The notes below the pieces were generated by a model that saw only the letters and a list, made by a program, of their open reading frames with translations, searched no databases and was not told the DNA's origin. A stretch of 64,000 nt of DNA from Cyathus striatus (Eukaryota; Basidiomycota; Agaricomycetes; Agaricales; Nidulariaceae), in the NCBI GenBank assembly GCA_025738555.1, contig JAOVFP010000012.1, positions 2,914,001 through 2,978,000 on the forward strand. Reading direction: 5' to 3'. Both the position numbers and the translations under genes were made by a program. Every line of letters begins with the position of its first letter. Position 1 is the stretch's first letter. Shown piece after piece: positions 25,526-38,335 of the stretch.

Positions 25526-26888
25526 CGGTGTCCCTTCTGACTCCTGTACTGTCTCCATTTCCCCCATACTTGTGTCCCGTGCCCCCCCTCCAATCCCAAC
25601 CCTCGTACCGCCACCATTCATACCTTATGCTTTTGCACAGTAGAGCATTGTACAATCCAGACCTATGTCAATGCCGTCTCTGCTCCTCACTTCAATGCTG
25701 CATTGACTACGAAGAGGAATGAGCAGGCCTTGGTTGGTGGCAGGTGTAGGATCGTAGTGAAGGAACACATCATTGTCGATGTGCACAGGAAGTTCTGTTC
25801 CTCCCACAGAACCCACCCCTACTGTTCAGTGCTCATACATCTGCAACACTCCAGGATGATGCTGCTCTGATTTTGAAAGCACAGTATGGGCAGCCCTTGC
25901 CCCTGCCATACAATGTGCATTCGACTGAGGAGGACGTGGGATCGGGTCGGGGGTGGTTCTATGTTTCATGTTTGCTCACGTATGTGCGCGTCGTTCTGTC
26001 CTCTTCGCAAATTACTAGTTACTCACGATAGGTAGCATGTATGGGATTCTTGCACGATTCCTTTTCCTTCCTCCAGGCCACTGTCAGGACGTCTTACATC
26101 TACTGAGGTTCGCTTCCTCTGGTTGCTATGAGACTAGCACTGCAGAAGGAAATCAGGATGAGGACCTACTATCATGTAACAAGAGTTTGATAATGTATTG
26201 AGAGTTTGATGGCTTTGTGGATCTGTATTGTCTCTTCCCTCATTTATGCTATTACTACAAAACTTTGCATGCCAATGAAATACATCACTACCAATGTATG
26301 TCCAAGCTTACATGTCGAATAGATGTATATTTGGTTTTAAAATGTGAAATTACTGCAGAACTCTCTCAAAATTGGTCAAATATGCGACATTAAATGTGAG
26401 ATCTATTCCGATCCTGTTGACATATCTTTACGAAATTTGACAAGTGCATAGAATACATGTAGCCCTACCATATTTCAAACTTTCATAGCAAAAAACTGAG
26501 CCTGTGCAGCAATAGAGCATGAATACAAGTTTTTATGCATTCTGAGCGTGAGAGGGAAAGGAGAAATAGATCTCCGCTTCAAACCCTATTATGTACAGCG
26601 GTGCTTAAAAATTAGCTGGTGACGCTAGGGAGCAAGGCGACCCGATTTGCCGGTGTTCTGAGTCTCAAATCTTACTGTGACAATGCGTGACAAAAGCTAT
26701 CAAACTCTAGTTACACCCTCCGGAAGTGCTCCGCTACGACAACAAAATGAAATTTCAGACATCTAAATTCATATTTGTGAAGGTAAGATGTTTTGAAATG
26801 TAATTGCAAAAGAAGAAGCTCTAAAGTTGAGTGGTTAAGGGGGAATTAGCGAAATACAGAAAGGTTATCAAACTCTTGTTACATGATA

Positions 26889-28378
26889 CAGTTTGTGACA
26901 GGCAAACCCTGCTAATTTTTTTGAGCGAACTTGAGCGATTTTTTCAGCAGCAACAAATAAGTTTTAGACTCCGAAAACCGTCGGAATAGCGTAGTTACGA
27001 TGTATTAATTAAGATTCCACAAGCCGATTTTTCAATTTCCGATTTTTTCATTTTTTGACCCAAAAATTTGGCACTCTGCCATAAAAAATAGTAAAATTCA
27101 TGAAAAATGTGTTTCTGGCATTCTTACATCAATAGCAATATGATCCCGTAAAAATATCAGTCCCTTAACCGCCTAATTTGGCGCCAAAAATCATCTTTCT
27201 GAACACTATGACTGAGGATTTACCCAAGAAAAGAGCTGAAATACCAGCTGACTTTGCAATAATTCACCAAAAACTGATTTTCAGCAATCAGAACTATCCT
27301 CACTACTGCTTAGAGCCCAGTAAAAATACTAAAAATGTGATCACTAGGGTATCTAAACCACAAGCTATAACTAATTAAGTATTAATCACCAATGAAGAAC
27401 ATCTGTTTAAGCTTCTGCCAAAATATCATTGTGAATTGAATCCAGTAGAGATGACTGATACAAAGAAAGATACGTAGAGAGCTTCTGAACAATGCAGAAC
27501 TGTTTCAAATATTATGTTGTAGAGGTAAAGAATGTGTTGAGGCCTAAACAAAGAAATTAATTAGCGAGTCAGTGAACATCTGTTCAACCTTGGGTGTTCT
27601 AAGGTGTCGAGAAAGGGGGACCAATTTCACTTGATTGAGAGGAAGTAGATACATAGTATATTTATTGGAAGAAAAAGGAAATGTTTGAAACATAGAGCAT
27701 ATTGATGAATTGAAAGAAAATTATGAAGAAAAAGACTAGGGGAGGGAGACTTGAGCAATGACATGGCCTTTGGTAATGCTAATTGCAGTATTTATTGGGA
27801 CTGGGTAAAGCAGGATACCGACGATCTTGAGTCCTGTTGAGTAATTGCAGCATTGAGGGTGATACAGGAGTGTCGGCATTGAAGGGAGAAAGTGAGAGAA
27901 AGCGTGAACAATGCGAATGAACATGTCGACGCACGCATCACTTGATTATGTAATTGGAATCGTAATATATCGATTTTTGTAGTGCAGGCAAAACACCTGC
28001 TCTACAATGTAAAACATATGTGTAATATATCACTCTTGTATCACTTTCTGTTCTTGTATAACTACATAATGTGCATGCAATAAAATTTTGCACTTAAAAT
28101 TAGGAAAAGGTATACTGTTATGCACCCAATATACACTGGTTTCGGGTCCTGTGGGACCTATAAGGCCTTCAGAGTTGGCCTGACCCATGCATTACCCTAG
28201 TAACATGTTGATTTTTTTGTCAAAAAAATTGGCACACCCATTTTCTCGTGGGAATTTCTCAAAAACATCGTTTTGGTATGTATTTTCACTTTCTGAATCT
28301 GAATCTGTAATTAGTTTTCCCTAAAAAATTCATTTTCCTATCATAATAAAATTGGCGGGGTTTGCCTGTCGCAAACTG
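26889..28378 (+). mobile_element. Decayed Tc1/mariner-type element with TA flanks
   Basis: The left end CAGTTTGTGACAGGCAAACC at 26889 and the right end, complement CAGTTTGCGACAGGCAAACC, are inverted over about 31 bp with a few mismatches. TA lies immediately outside each (26887-26888 and 28379-28380). Inside, the plus strand near 27410-27455 reads LLPKYHCELNPVEM, which resembles the ELNPIE segment carrying the third acidic residue of DDE transposases of this superfamily. The rest of the transposase is deleted or shredded, so this is a dead, shortened copy. Confidence 0.6.
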
Positions 28379-28685
28379 TAGTACCTACATTGCTGTCTTG
28401 ATGAAGGATTGGTGGTACGTAATGCAAGAGGTCAGCTTTGATTTCTGGCAAAACAAAACAATCAGAGAGCAAAACGAAACAAACTTCAGACAACTTCCCG
28501 CAAGGGAATAGAGTCTAGACTGGGCTGATGGCTGTATTGTTGCGAGCTTTGAACTGGTACTCCGTCGGAGCTTGAACATGGCATGCCCTTCACCATTTCT
28601 CCACGTCAAGGATTGATTTCGTTTGAGCACAACTTGGGCCTACACACTGTAAACTTCCGATGCGAATGCAATATCTCAGAGACAA

Positions 28686-29078
28686 ATGTTAGTTAAATTA
28701 TTTTTACTACCATATGTTTATCTTTTTTGTCTTCTAATACTACTTTTGCTTTGTAACATCAGTTTCTACCATATACTTGCAGTAGCCATGCCTTTAAAAT
28801 ATAAAAATCAAGTTATAAACATGTTAAGTAATACTCATAGACATCGTCATATTTCTAGCCCTGAAGTTTATCTGAAAAGTCAAAGTGTAGCAATTGGTGA
28901 AGACATTGAAGCAGACCCCAGACAACGATTTTCAATCCCAGTTGAAGTCCGACTGAATGTATCAACCATTTGTATCCTCACGAAATGGGTGTCAAACCAG
29001 GCACAAAACAAAATAAAGTTTGATGAAATTCACATGCAACAATCTTTTTACTTGGCACAACAAAACAGCCAGCTTTGA
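28686..29078 (+). CDS. Hypothetical protein (up to 130 aa)
   Basis: The open frame begins with a strongly hydrophobic stretch (residues about 3-35, rich in L/V/Y/C) that could be a membrane anchor or simply AT-rich DNA translated by chance. A downstream ATG at about 28788 (MPLKYKNQVINML) is an equally likely start. The rest (SIPVEVRLNVSTICIL) has no recognised motif. It could be a fragment of a larger decayed gene. Confidence 0.25.
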   Translation: MLVKLFLLPYVYLFCLLILLLLCNISFYHILAVAMPLKYKNQVINMLSNTHRHRHISSPEVYLKSQSVAIGEDIEADPRQRFSIPVEVRLNVSTICILTKWVSNQAQNKIKFDEIHMQQSFYLAQQNSQL

Positions 29079-29216
29079 CTTCCCCTAATGACGTATGCCT
29101 CTAGTCTCATTATCAGGCAGATCAGCTACCAACCACCGTAATTCGGTTACGTTCTCTCATGCCTTCGATGTGCATAATGTTCACCATCCACCATGGAGCT
29201 CTTGTTCAATGAAGGG

Positions 29217-30296
29217 GCTGTCTCTGAACCCCAGATAGATCTGGGTGACAGGGGCAATATAACCCTAGTCCCCTTCCGCGAGGAAATTGTCACTAGTCTC
29301 TCTGGTGTGCATGGACATGGTGCTTTGAAGAGGGGGAGTGGGGGTAGGAGGACTGAGAGCTCTCCCGGTTGTTATTGAGAGTCAGGAGGAAGGGAGGAGG
29401 AGAGGCTTGTTACGCTTGTGCCACCTAGTGAGAGGCATAGGCCTGTCTTGCATAGGGAGGATGGCGTCCTCCGGGGCTTGATGGAGCTAGGTTGCAGACT
29501 AGGTGTGGAAGGAGTTTGCAAACTTCAGTTTCACCTGTCCTTTCTGCTTTATGGTGTGGGGTAGATACTGACAGGTGATTCAGGTGATTCATAGAGTCTT
29601 ATTGATCTAGCTGGATCGGAGAATGCTGCTATTGATACAGAGAGAATGAGGGAGGGAAAGTATACTAATTCTAGGTCAGTTCTTGGTCTTGCAGCCATTT
29701 GTAGCGAACTGATGATGTATAGTTTGTTAACTCTAGAAACTGCACTTTTCGGCTTATGATGTACGTCTTTCCTTAGTTCTTCCATACCGTTATCGACTTC
29801 TGCTGATAAGAGATACTGTAGCAAATTGACAAAACAAAGGCAATGGGCAATCTCAATCCACGCATTAAGTAGCTGCAGAAGCTCATTCTGAGAGAATCTG
29901 GGTGAACTGTTGCAGAAGAACAAGGAGTATTTTGAGTGGGGGTATGGGGAAAAGTTTGATGAAGACGTTACGAAGAGGGAGAAGGAGTGTTAGGTGGAGG
30001 AGGTTGCTACATAGTTGCAGAAGAAGGCTTGTCTGTTGCTTCCCACTGTCACATGCTGCTAAATGATTTGTATATAGGTGAGGAAGCAGTTGGAGGAGGA
30101 GCACTACTGGAACTGAGGGCTGGTGCTCACCTGCATCCAAGCTTCAACCACCGATGCCAATCCTTGGAGAAGAGGCTATCGCTTTCTCTGAGAGACAGCA
30201 AATGAGACAACATCGCTCCCTGTCCTCAACATCCATTTCTAGGTCCAGCAACTGCGAGTATGAGCAAAGTACTAGAAGAGCAAGAACACAATATCT
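29217..30296 (+). pseudogene. Kinesin motor gene relic 3 (internally deleted)
   Basis: The sequence aligns with the middle and tail of the other kinesin copies. The NDISLVPLREEV region reads GNITLVPFREEIVTS at about 29250, followed by an IDLAGSE equivalent at about 29600, and a CSLLTLETA equivalent near 29720. A jump then reaches the coiled-coil tail at about 29760-30290. The HVPYRNSK part and several exons are missing. The alignment stops sharply at 30296, where TGTCACGAAAG begins. It is clearly non-functional. Confidence 0.7.
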
Positions 30297-32452
30297 GTCA
30301 CGAAAGTCATAGAAACATTGCAATGTATTGAGGATTAATCATCACCACAATATAGTCATAATGTGCTACTCAAGATATCACAATAACACTGTAATGCAGT
30401 ATAAAGTACATGACATAATACAATAGATATTATCACTCTCAGAATGAATATAATGAGCTTTAATACATTCACAATACTATACATAACTTATAACATATAT
30501 ATGTACGAGACAAAGTTAATTGTAAGACCTTGTGCAGTCGGCTGCTATTTGGCAGCTCAACAGTTTTATTAGTAATATCTAAGCACTCACCGACCGCTTA
30601 GCGCTTAGGTCTTAGCAATACAATGATACTCGCCAAATGCTCAGTCTTATGAGGTTGAGCAAACATTGTTCCTTGGAATTAAAGTGTTTGACTGGTTGAA
30701 AAAAATCCAGGCTGCTTTTTTGTTCTAATTACATATAAGGAGGGGGTCAATTTACTGCCTACCACTGGCATCCTGATCTTATCGCGTATCTATAATCACT
30801 AGACATTTTCAGTACCATGTAATATTTGAATAGGTCACTCATTTTCATCGAAATAGAAGCCTTCCATAATGAAATCCTGCATTTTCACTAAGAACATCAT
30901 TCAAGTAAACAATAATGATTAGGCATCGTGAACCTGTATTCCGATGGCTGGTGCGGATCACATCCACTAAAATAATTTCGTTCACAGTCCCTACTAAAGG
31001 TTCTTTTTATCTCGTGTTATCTCTGGATACAGTTATATCAAAGAGTGAGCATTTCATTGCATAACTAGCACAACTGCAACATACCTTCCCAGGATTATAC
31101 AAATTCAATGTATCCATCAGTGTTTTTTAATTATCCATGTACAATCACATGTGAAGGATTTTGAGCAGAGGAATGATACTTAGATAGAGCAGGAGAAAGT
31201 TGAGTTTTTGACACACACCGAGAAGAGCTCGCCCCTCAAGATTTCGACGGAATTGAAGGGAGGTAGGGGGCATGGGGATTACGAAGAGGGTCAAGGCAAA
31301 TTGAATAGGCTGAAAGCTTATAAGTAGAGAGTGGAGGAGGATATGACAACAAATCAACCAGGATGGAACCCAAGTGACACATCTCATGTATATTGTTCTT
31401 ATTTTTGAGATTATTACAGTTAACTCTAATAATCTTTCAACCTTACAATCTACGTTCGTATGATAACCACGGTTCCCAATATAAATGTACACCTTGCAAT
31501 CAATGCTCCAAAGCTGGTGTTACTTGCTATTGCTGAGGGTCCTTGATCTCTTCCAACCGTTATTCTAGTACAATGCTCAAAAATTATTGACAAAGCACGG
31601 AAAAGACAGGACAAAGGAGGAAGGGATCATGCTCACGAGTACAAGCAAGAGCTCTCAAGATGGTAAATGATTATCAGTACGTGTGCACAGAACCAGTACC
31701 AAGCTAAACATGTGTGCAGGTGGAAATAGGACTATCTGACAAGCAATTCTATAATCAGTGGGCCATGGGTGAGACAGGGTTAGTGACACTGACCAGGCAA
31801 ATACATTTATGAGCTCTCAGCCCAGAGATGGTAAACAATGACCAGGACATGGACATGGTACCAGTACCGAGTTAAACATATGCACAGATGGGAGTAGGAC
31901 TCTTCAATGAGGGATACAATGATTGGCGGTCCATGGGCGAGATGTGGCTAGTAATGCTAATGAGACGAATACGTTTACAGGTAGGAGCATGGCTTTCTGA
32001 GAAGAACAATGGAGGAATGTCAGCTACGAACAAAGAGTCCCAGCTGCCCAAGGACGGATCATCATCGCAAGTGTCAATGAATGTGATGGAGATAAATACC
32101 AAGGCTGGACAAGTGGCAACGGCTTGTTGTTAGGGAAGATGAGGCAGTGGACGAAGGAACATGTATTACAATAGAGCAGCAGAATATGGCCAGCATTACC
32201 CTACATGGAAAGTTTTGATGTGCACTGGAATATGATGCGTGTAATCAAGGGGGCACAAGGACTTCAAAAAAACAACTGGGGTCTATTTTTTTGAAATCGA
32301 CACGAAGGTCAACCTACCTACCTTACTAAGCTTACATAATCCGATTAATTACTTAATTAGGAAGGTAGTCTATTTTTGTTCTAGGTGACACTGATGTACA
32401 CTTGCTTACCCCCGAGCTACCTCATCCGCTAAGCACTTGTCCTCCAGAGAAC
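30297..32452. other. No gene; possible LTR-like start and a degenerate duplication
   Basis: The first bases (TGTCACGAAAG) resemble a fungal LTR start and truncate the kinesin relic, but I found no matching end. A two-unit imperfect duplication of about 165 bp lies at 31648-31980; shared words are GAGCTCTCA and CAGTACCRAGYTAAACAT. No coding region is supported. Confidence 0.35.
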
Positions 32453-33225
32453 CTAGCTGAGACTGCTACTTGACCGCCACCTCCGCTTTTTATTGCCTAC
32501 ACATACCATGCAAATCCAATTGCGCGGAATCGTCCCATTGGAGATACAATAACTGTGATACTGCACAAATAGGTAAGTACAATGGTATTCCTTGCTCAAA
32601 ACTTGGTTGACATACCCATACAGTTTCACAAGAAGTGCGGCTGCATTTCCATGCCTGAGGATGCGATGGATCCACGACATCTCCACACAAGCAATCATCC
32701 AAGCTGTATGTTTTGTGCACTCTCTTCTGTAGAACTGGTATGTTTTCAGTCACCGTTTCAGTTGGTGCCGATGCGGCTGTTACAGGTTGGGCAACATGCT
32801 GGGAGCCCTCTTCAGGAGCTTGGAGTTGTATGCTAGTATTGGATTCTGCAGCCAGGGTATTGGAGGTCATTGTGCTAGGTAAGTAGGCCATTCAATTCCA
32901 AGGTAATAGGAGATACTCACAATGTCGTCCATGACAGGACTTCTTGATGTGGGTTGCTCAGGCTCCAACTCCACGTAGCTTCTTATGCACATTGAAACAT
33001 CATTGTGATCTGCAAGATGTTCATTGTCATTCGGCTTCCCCACACCCTCCTCAGGCTCTGTGGTCCTGCACTCGGTATCTTCACCATTTTCACCATCCTC
33101 AAGTACACCATCCTGCTCCACAGCATCATCACTGACGATCTTGAGCATTGTCAAGTCAAATCGGGCTTGCACTGATAGGTGTTCTGTTTCATCTGGTGGT
33201 GGATGTGTTGTGTTCAAGCTGGCAG
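32453..33225 (-). CDS. PHD-like zinc-finger hypothetical protein, partial
   Basis: The minus strand encodes an acidic N-terminal segment (about 33225-32910) and a cysteine-rich C-terminus. A 54-bp intron, GTATGT to TGTGCAG (plus-strand about 32557-32610), joins CETVW to YHSYCISNGTIPRNWICMVC. The resulting C-x-C, C-x4-C, H-x2-C and C-x2-C pattern resembles the PHD/zinc-ribbon tail common in uncharacterised agaricomycete proteins. The end is TAG at 32453. The 5' end is open: the segment at 33225 begins after a plausible acceptor (CTGCCAG), so at least one upstream exon is missing. The join between the two larger segments (GTGAGT donor near 32920) does not keep frame with the nearest acceptor, so there may be a lesion. 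Confidence 0.45.
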
Positions 33226-34507
33226 ATGACAATATCAGTAAATGATGGGAAATGGTGTTTGAAGGTGAATACCTTGAAGATAAGATAACGAAATTTCAGG
33301 TTAATCTCAATGTAATCTTTATTACTATGAGATCAGATTGAGCTCAGACTTCATAGAGTGCAAGAACTAACATTGGGTGGTCTATAATACACTTTAAGTA
33401 CACATAGAGTGATGTAGATTAACATTTTTAGCAACTATAAAAAAGGGTTCCGAAAATATTTTTTGACCCTCTGGCGATACCTACCTACCCTATGTCGCAG
33501 AGTAATCGTCCATTGGACAGTCTGCGTGAGGTACCTGTACGCTAAGGTAAGAGTAGTCAGTGCATGGGAACAATGCCAGCGATCCGTTAGACCACACATT
33601 AGCACCGTTAATCCCGATTACGTAAGGGATGTGTTTCTCGACTAACTCGCTATGCGCATGTCACTCGCGGGAGCATCGAGAAGTAGAAAGAAGTGAGTAA
33701 AATGGAGTACTTAGCTAACAATACAAGCACCTTTAATAAGGACAACTTGAGGAAATGAGTAGAAGAATAAACAGCGTGATCAGACTTCACAAGCAGGGAA
33801 AATAATACCGAGTTGGAAGAGATGCTATTACTCCCTTGAAAGGGAGTGATTTAAATACAAATGGTCCTGGTCTGTGCTGCACGTTCTCGAGTGCCACAGA
33901 CTCCAGGTTGACATATCCTAAGCTACTCTACGTCATAAGTAAGAGGCTGTTGGCATATGTCGCCAAAATAAAGTAAAAAGGAAGTCAAATATTACCTGTC
34001 TAAGATTTCCCCACCTGGACCCTCAGGGCACAGTCCCAGAACAATGGATTCTATTTATGTCACACCTCTGCTCCTCCTGCACAGAGTGGAATCCTCTCGT
34101 TTCGATCGCAGCTCCCATTGATCCTGGTAGTGTAGTCCTAGACTTGCAATATTCATCCTTTCAAGAAAACAAAGAAAAGAAAAGGAAATATACTACATCA
34201 TACTAATGTCAAAACTTTCCAGAACCTCGTTTACTACCTTCTTCAGTGGCCAGACCTTCCTCCTTGAAACAGTTGCGTTCAAGCTACTTCTTCCGAGCTC
34301 TCCAAAAACGGTTGTTTGTTAAGACCTAAGAGAGCAAACAAAGTCAACGGCCTTCTGGCCCATACTTTAACCGTGCGCCAAATGTGTGTTATTCCAATAA
34401 AGTCATGTCAAAACGTTACCTCCAGCCTATTTCTGTGAGCAGACCACAGAACTCAGCCACACCTACCTACCATGGGAATCTATGATGCCTGTGCCCCCTT
34501 GCTCATG
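33226..34507. other. No gene recognised
   Basis: A CpG-containing stretch at 33460-33700 stands out from its AT-rich surroundings and could be part of an old LTR, but no paired copy or target duplication was found. Confidence 0.3.
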
Positions 34508-36905
34508 ACTTTATGTATTCTATTATTACTGTAATGCTTCCTATTATTATTTTAATTTAATAGTATTATGTGTACTCATAAGTGCTCATTACTTTATGCT
34601 TCCTATTATTATTCTAATGGAATTATGTACGCTTTTCAAGTGTGTCACATCTGTCACAATTTTCCCATGTGTTACATTCGTCACACATATTCCCGCGCTT
34701 CATATTTGTCACGTACTTCACGCACGTCACGTTCGTCACACATATTCCTGTGCTTCGCACTTATCACATACTGCACGCGTGTCACATCTGTCACAAATAT
34801 CCTGCGCGTCACGTTCGTCACATATATTCCCACGCATCACATTTGTCACATTCTTCCCACCCGTCACGTCTGTCACGCATATTCCTGCGCATCACATTCA
34901 TCACACATTTCCCACGTGTCACATTTGTCACAATCTTCACGTGCGTCACGTCTGTCACGATTCTCCCACACCACATATATATCACACTTGTCACGCTTTA
35001 GTGCATTTGTCATGCTTTTATGCGCGTCACGCGTCACGTTTGTCACGTTCTTTATAAGCGTTACGCTCTTATGCATGTCACACATCTCACATCTATTTGT
35101 CACGCATTTCACACTCGTCACACGTGTCACGTCTTTGAGGCGCGTCACGCCGTGACAATCTGCATGCATGTCACACTTTTCACATATGTTACATATGTCT
35201 TTTTTTTAAATGCATCATGTGTTTTTCATGCATGTCACATTTTTCAAGTGCATTGCAACTTTTTCACAAATATAATGCTTTCCAATCCCATCAGATTTTT
35301 CTGTCTCTACCACTATTCAAGTTGTCATGAGAGTGGAGTAAGTATTTAATAGTAGAGTGAATTATATATGCAGATGAAATGATATGTACTTGTAGAATTG
35401 GAGATTGTAACACAGAAAATAACAATTAGAAAGTTATAGAAGTGTAGTAGTAATAAGAAACTAGAATGAAAAATGTAGAGTGTATATGTAGTTGAAGGCT
35501 TACCCACACTGACAGAGCATGAGAAATTTGGAAATGGGATGATATGATGTTTAATAATCAGAACTAGAGATGTAATTAAATGACAAAGTAAAAACTATAA
35601 TGGTTAGTCTGGATATGAGAGATGATGAGATCATTATGATAGAAATGAATATTTTGGAAATATTTAACAACTGAACAGAAAAGGACATATACTGAAAGAA
35701 TTACATATGGATAACAAATCTGAAAGAATGGTTGGTATATGTGATTCCACATCACATCAAACTCATATGTCTCAGTCATTAAATGATCATGATTCTTGCA
35801 TTAACCATTGGTTATTCTTATATCTCCAACACACATTTTTAAGTCATATGCTTACTCTATATGATTATGTGACACTTCTACACTGTCATGTGTTTCACAT
35901 CTCTGATTATGTTATATAGTTCTTTAAGTATTAGTATTCATTCATACATATGAAACCTCCTCCTGTACTTCTCATCACTTTCTTGCTCAGTGATCATTAC
36001 TTGCTTTTCTATTCTTTAGTTTAGTGTCAACTACATCATCACCTTCTTTTCTTCTTGTTCTCTTTTCAGAAGGACTACTTTGTCTTTTCTCCTTTCTTGC
36101 CTAAGAAAAACTTACTATCATTTTTCTATAGTCATGTGCAGTATTGTCATACAGGGTCTGAATCAATGACTGACTTGTCAATGCAGGAGGCTGAATTACT
36201 CAGCTAAGTAATGAGATATGGGTTAAATGTGGCATCACTGAGTGCTCTGATTCCTTGGATATGAAATGTACAGAACATTTTTCATTATAGACCTGTTGGA
36301 ACCCCATCAACATGTCACAATCATGATACACATGCAAGCACAATGTGCTTGAAATATGTTATAAATCTTAAAGATGTGATATAAGTAACACTTATGATGT
36401 GTGTGAAAGCATGATGAAAGCCTCAAAGACATAATGACTATGATGCATGTGCAAATCATAAGAAACAGATGTGACTTATGTGATGAGCGTGACTTATGTG
36501 ACGCGTGACGCGCATACAAAGCATGACAAATGCACTGTGATGAGCATGAAAAGTGTGACAAATAGATGTGAGATGTGTGACATTCATAAAAGTGTAATGC
36601 TTATAAAGAACATGATAAATGTGACGCGTGACGCGCATGAAAGCGTGACAAACGCGCTAAAGCGTGACAAATTTGTGACAGATGTGACACGTGTGCAGTA
36701 TGTGATAAGTGCGAAGCACGGGAATATGTGTGACGAATGTAACGCATGGGAAAATTGTGACAGATGTGACACACTTGAAAAGCGTACATAATTCTGTTAG
36801 AATAATAATAGGAAGCATAAAGTAATGAGCACTTATGAGTACACATAATACTATTAAAATAATAATAGGAAGCATTACAGTAATAATAGAAAACATAAAG
36901 TAATA
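34508..36905. mobile_element. Non-coding element A: long inverted arms packed with GTCAC motifs
   Basis: The left arm (34508 to about 35270) and right arm (about 36460-36905) are inverted relatives. The outer part contains one or two copies of a module reading GTACTCATAAGT then CATTACTTTATG and CCTATTATTATT. Inside it lies a dense run of GTCAC motifs (about 28 by eye in 34640-35240), often spaced 8-12 bp apart and followed by G. The AT-rich core (35340-35990) is homologous to the core of element B (46330-46870). Long reading frames in the arms are by-products of the repeats. The autonomous partner is not in the window. Confidence 0.6.
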
Positions 36906-38335
36906 AGTACTTATGAGTACATTCCCACTACCTTTTAAGGTAGTTGGGTTATAGGGACATCTGATTTCTCTATAAGGCGATTTACAGGTTTGCGAACAGA
37001 TTCTCAATCTGATTGGCTGGAGCCCTGTGACAATCCTGTAACCACTGATGAATTTCTATCATCTCAGATTCACTTGTCTCAGATCTTCTTTCTCTTTTCA
37101 TTAATGTCGCCCTGTTTTCTTATTAGTGCCAGTGTTGCAGGATTGATCAACACATATGTGTTGACACATGATGCATATGATGCATGATAGGTTCACCAAT
37201 GTCAAGTTGATTACATGTGATAAGTCTGTTGGGGGTGTTTGGTGTAGGGATCATGTGTATCCTGCATTGACAATTAATAAGTGCGTTCTTCACTGCCTTC
37301 CTTTTATTCATACCACTTCATTTTACATCCTTGCTTGGAGCTCACTTCATACTCACCACCAACTCTCTTCATTATTTTCTTCTCCTTCAATTCCCTTTAC
37401 AGGAAAGCAATTAAAGGCTCAGGCCATTAACTCAGCCTAGCGAACAGTGTATCCTAGCACACCATGTTCTCTTGTCCCACTCAAACTGACAAGCACAGTA
37501 TTTGCGCCTTAGAGTGGCTTTTGTTCATCTCCTCCTACCCATATCCTCAACCACTGCAAGCAGCCCAACTCTGTGTGCATGCACTGTGATCCTCCAGCAT
37601 TCTTTCATCGACCCCCTGCAATGATGCAGCCAACTCTGCATCATGACAGGTCTCTAGTTTCAATGCAAGTCACACATTCCTGCCATGATGTTGCTCTACA
37701 TTTCGTGTTATTGGCTCATATAGCAAGTTTCCAATGGAGGAAGAGTGTAGAACATTGAGGAGGTTGGAAGGCTGGAAGGTTGGAGTAAGTGACAGGCAGA
37801 CAAGATGACATCAGTACACCTGGATGTGTTGCAGGTCTTGTTCCCACCCATTACTTGGTAGCTATTCATGGTGGGTTACTGCCACATCGTTATCACATCA
37901 ATCTTTTCCTTGACATTCTTGCTGAGCTGGTCCCAAATCATAGTGTAGTTGGGATCTGTCTTAATAAGGCCCATAACATTAGAGAGTACTTGGAAATGGA
38001 AATGCTTGAAGTCTGAATGTATTTGGTGCACAACACAACATGCAGCATGGCGCCAGGCAGAGGATATGTTCCTTGTCTGACTGTACAAACTGTACATGAA
38101 CAGGTTTTCTGTACCCTGATTTTGGTAGATAATACATAATATTTTCACCTAACAGTGAGTGATCTTCACATACTTGTGTGAACTGGTTGTGGTTGAGACT
38201 CAATTGAGCTAAGCTTAGAAAGTCCCACAGAACATATAAATTTGTGCTTACAATGCTGCACATGAGTTGAGAAAAGTAGTGAATCCATCAAATTCTTGAG
38301 GTAGTGGGCTCTGCCGCTTGCCAGCCTTATTTCTT
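36906..38335. other. No gene recognised; contains a MITE-like end
   Basis: A copy of the terminus CCCACTACCTTTTAAGGTAG seen at 21711 lies at about 36920-36975, directly against element A. No second end was found. Short ORFs here show no motif. Confidence 0.35.

Noticed and set aside
34568..35155. 195-codon His/Ser/Thr-rich frame and its neighbours
   Set aside because: By-product of the GTCAC repeats; several frames are open over the same DNA and the mirror arm gives similar frames.
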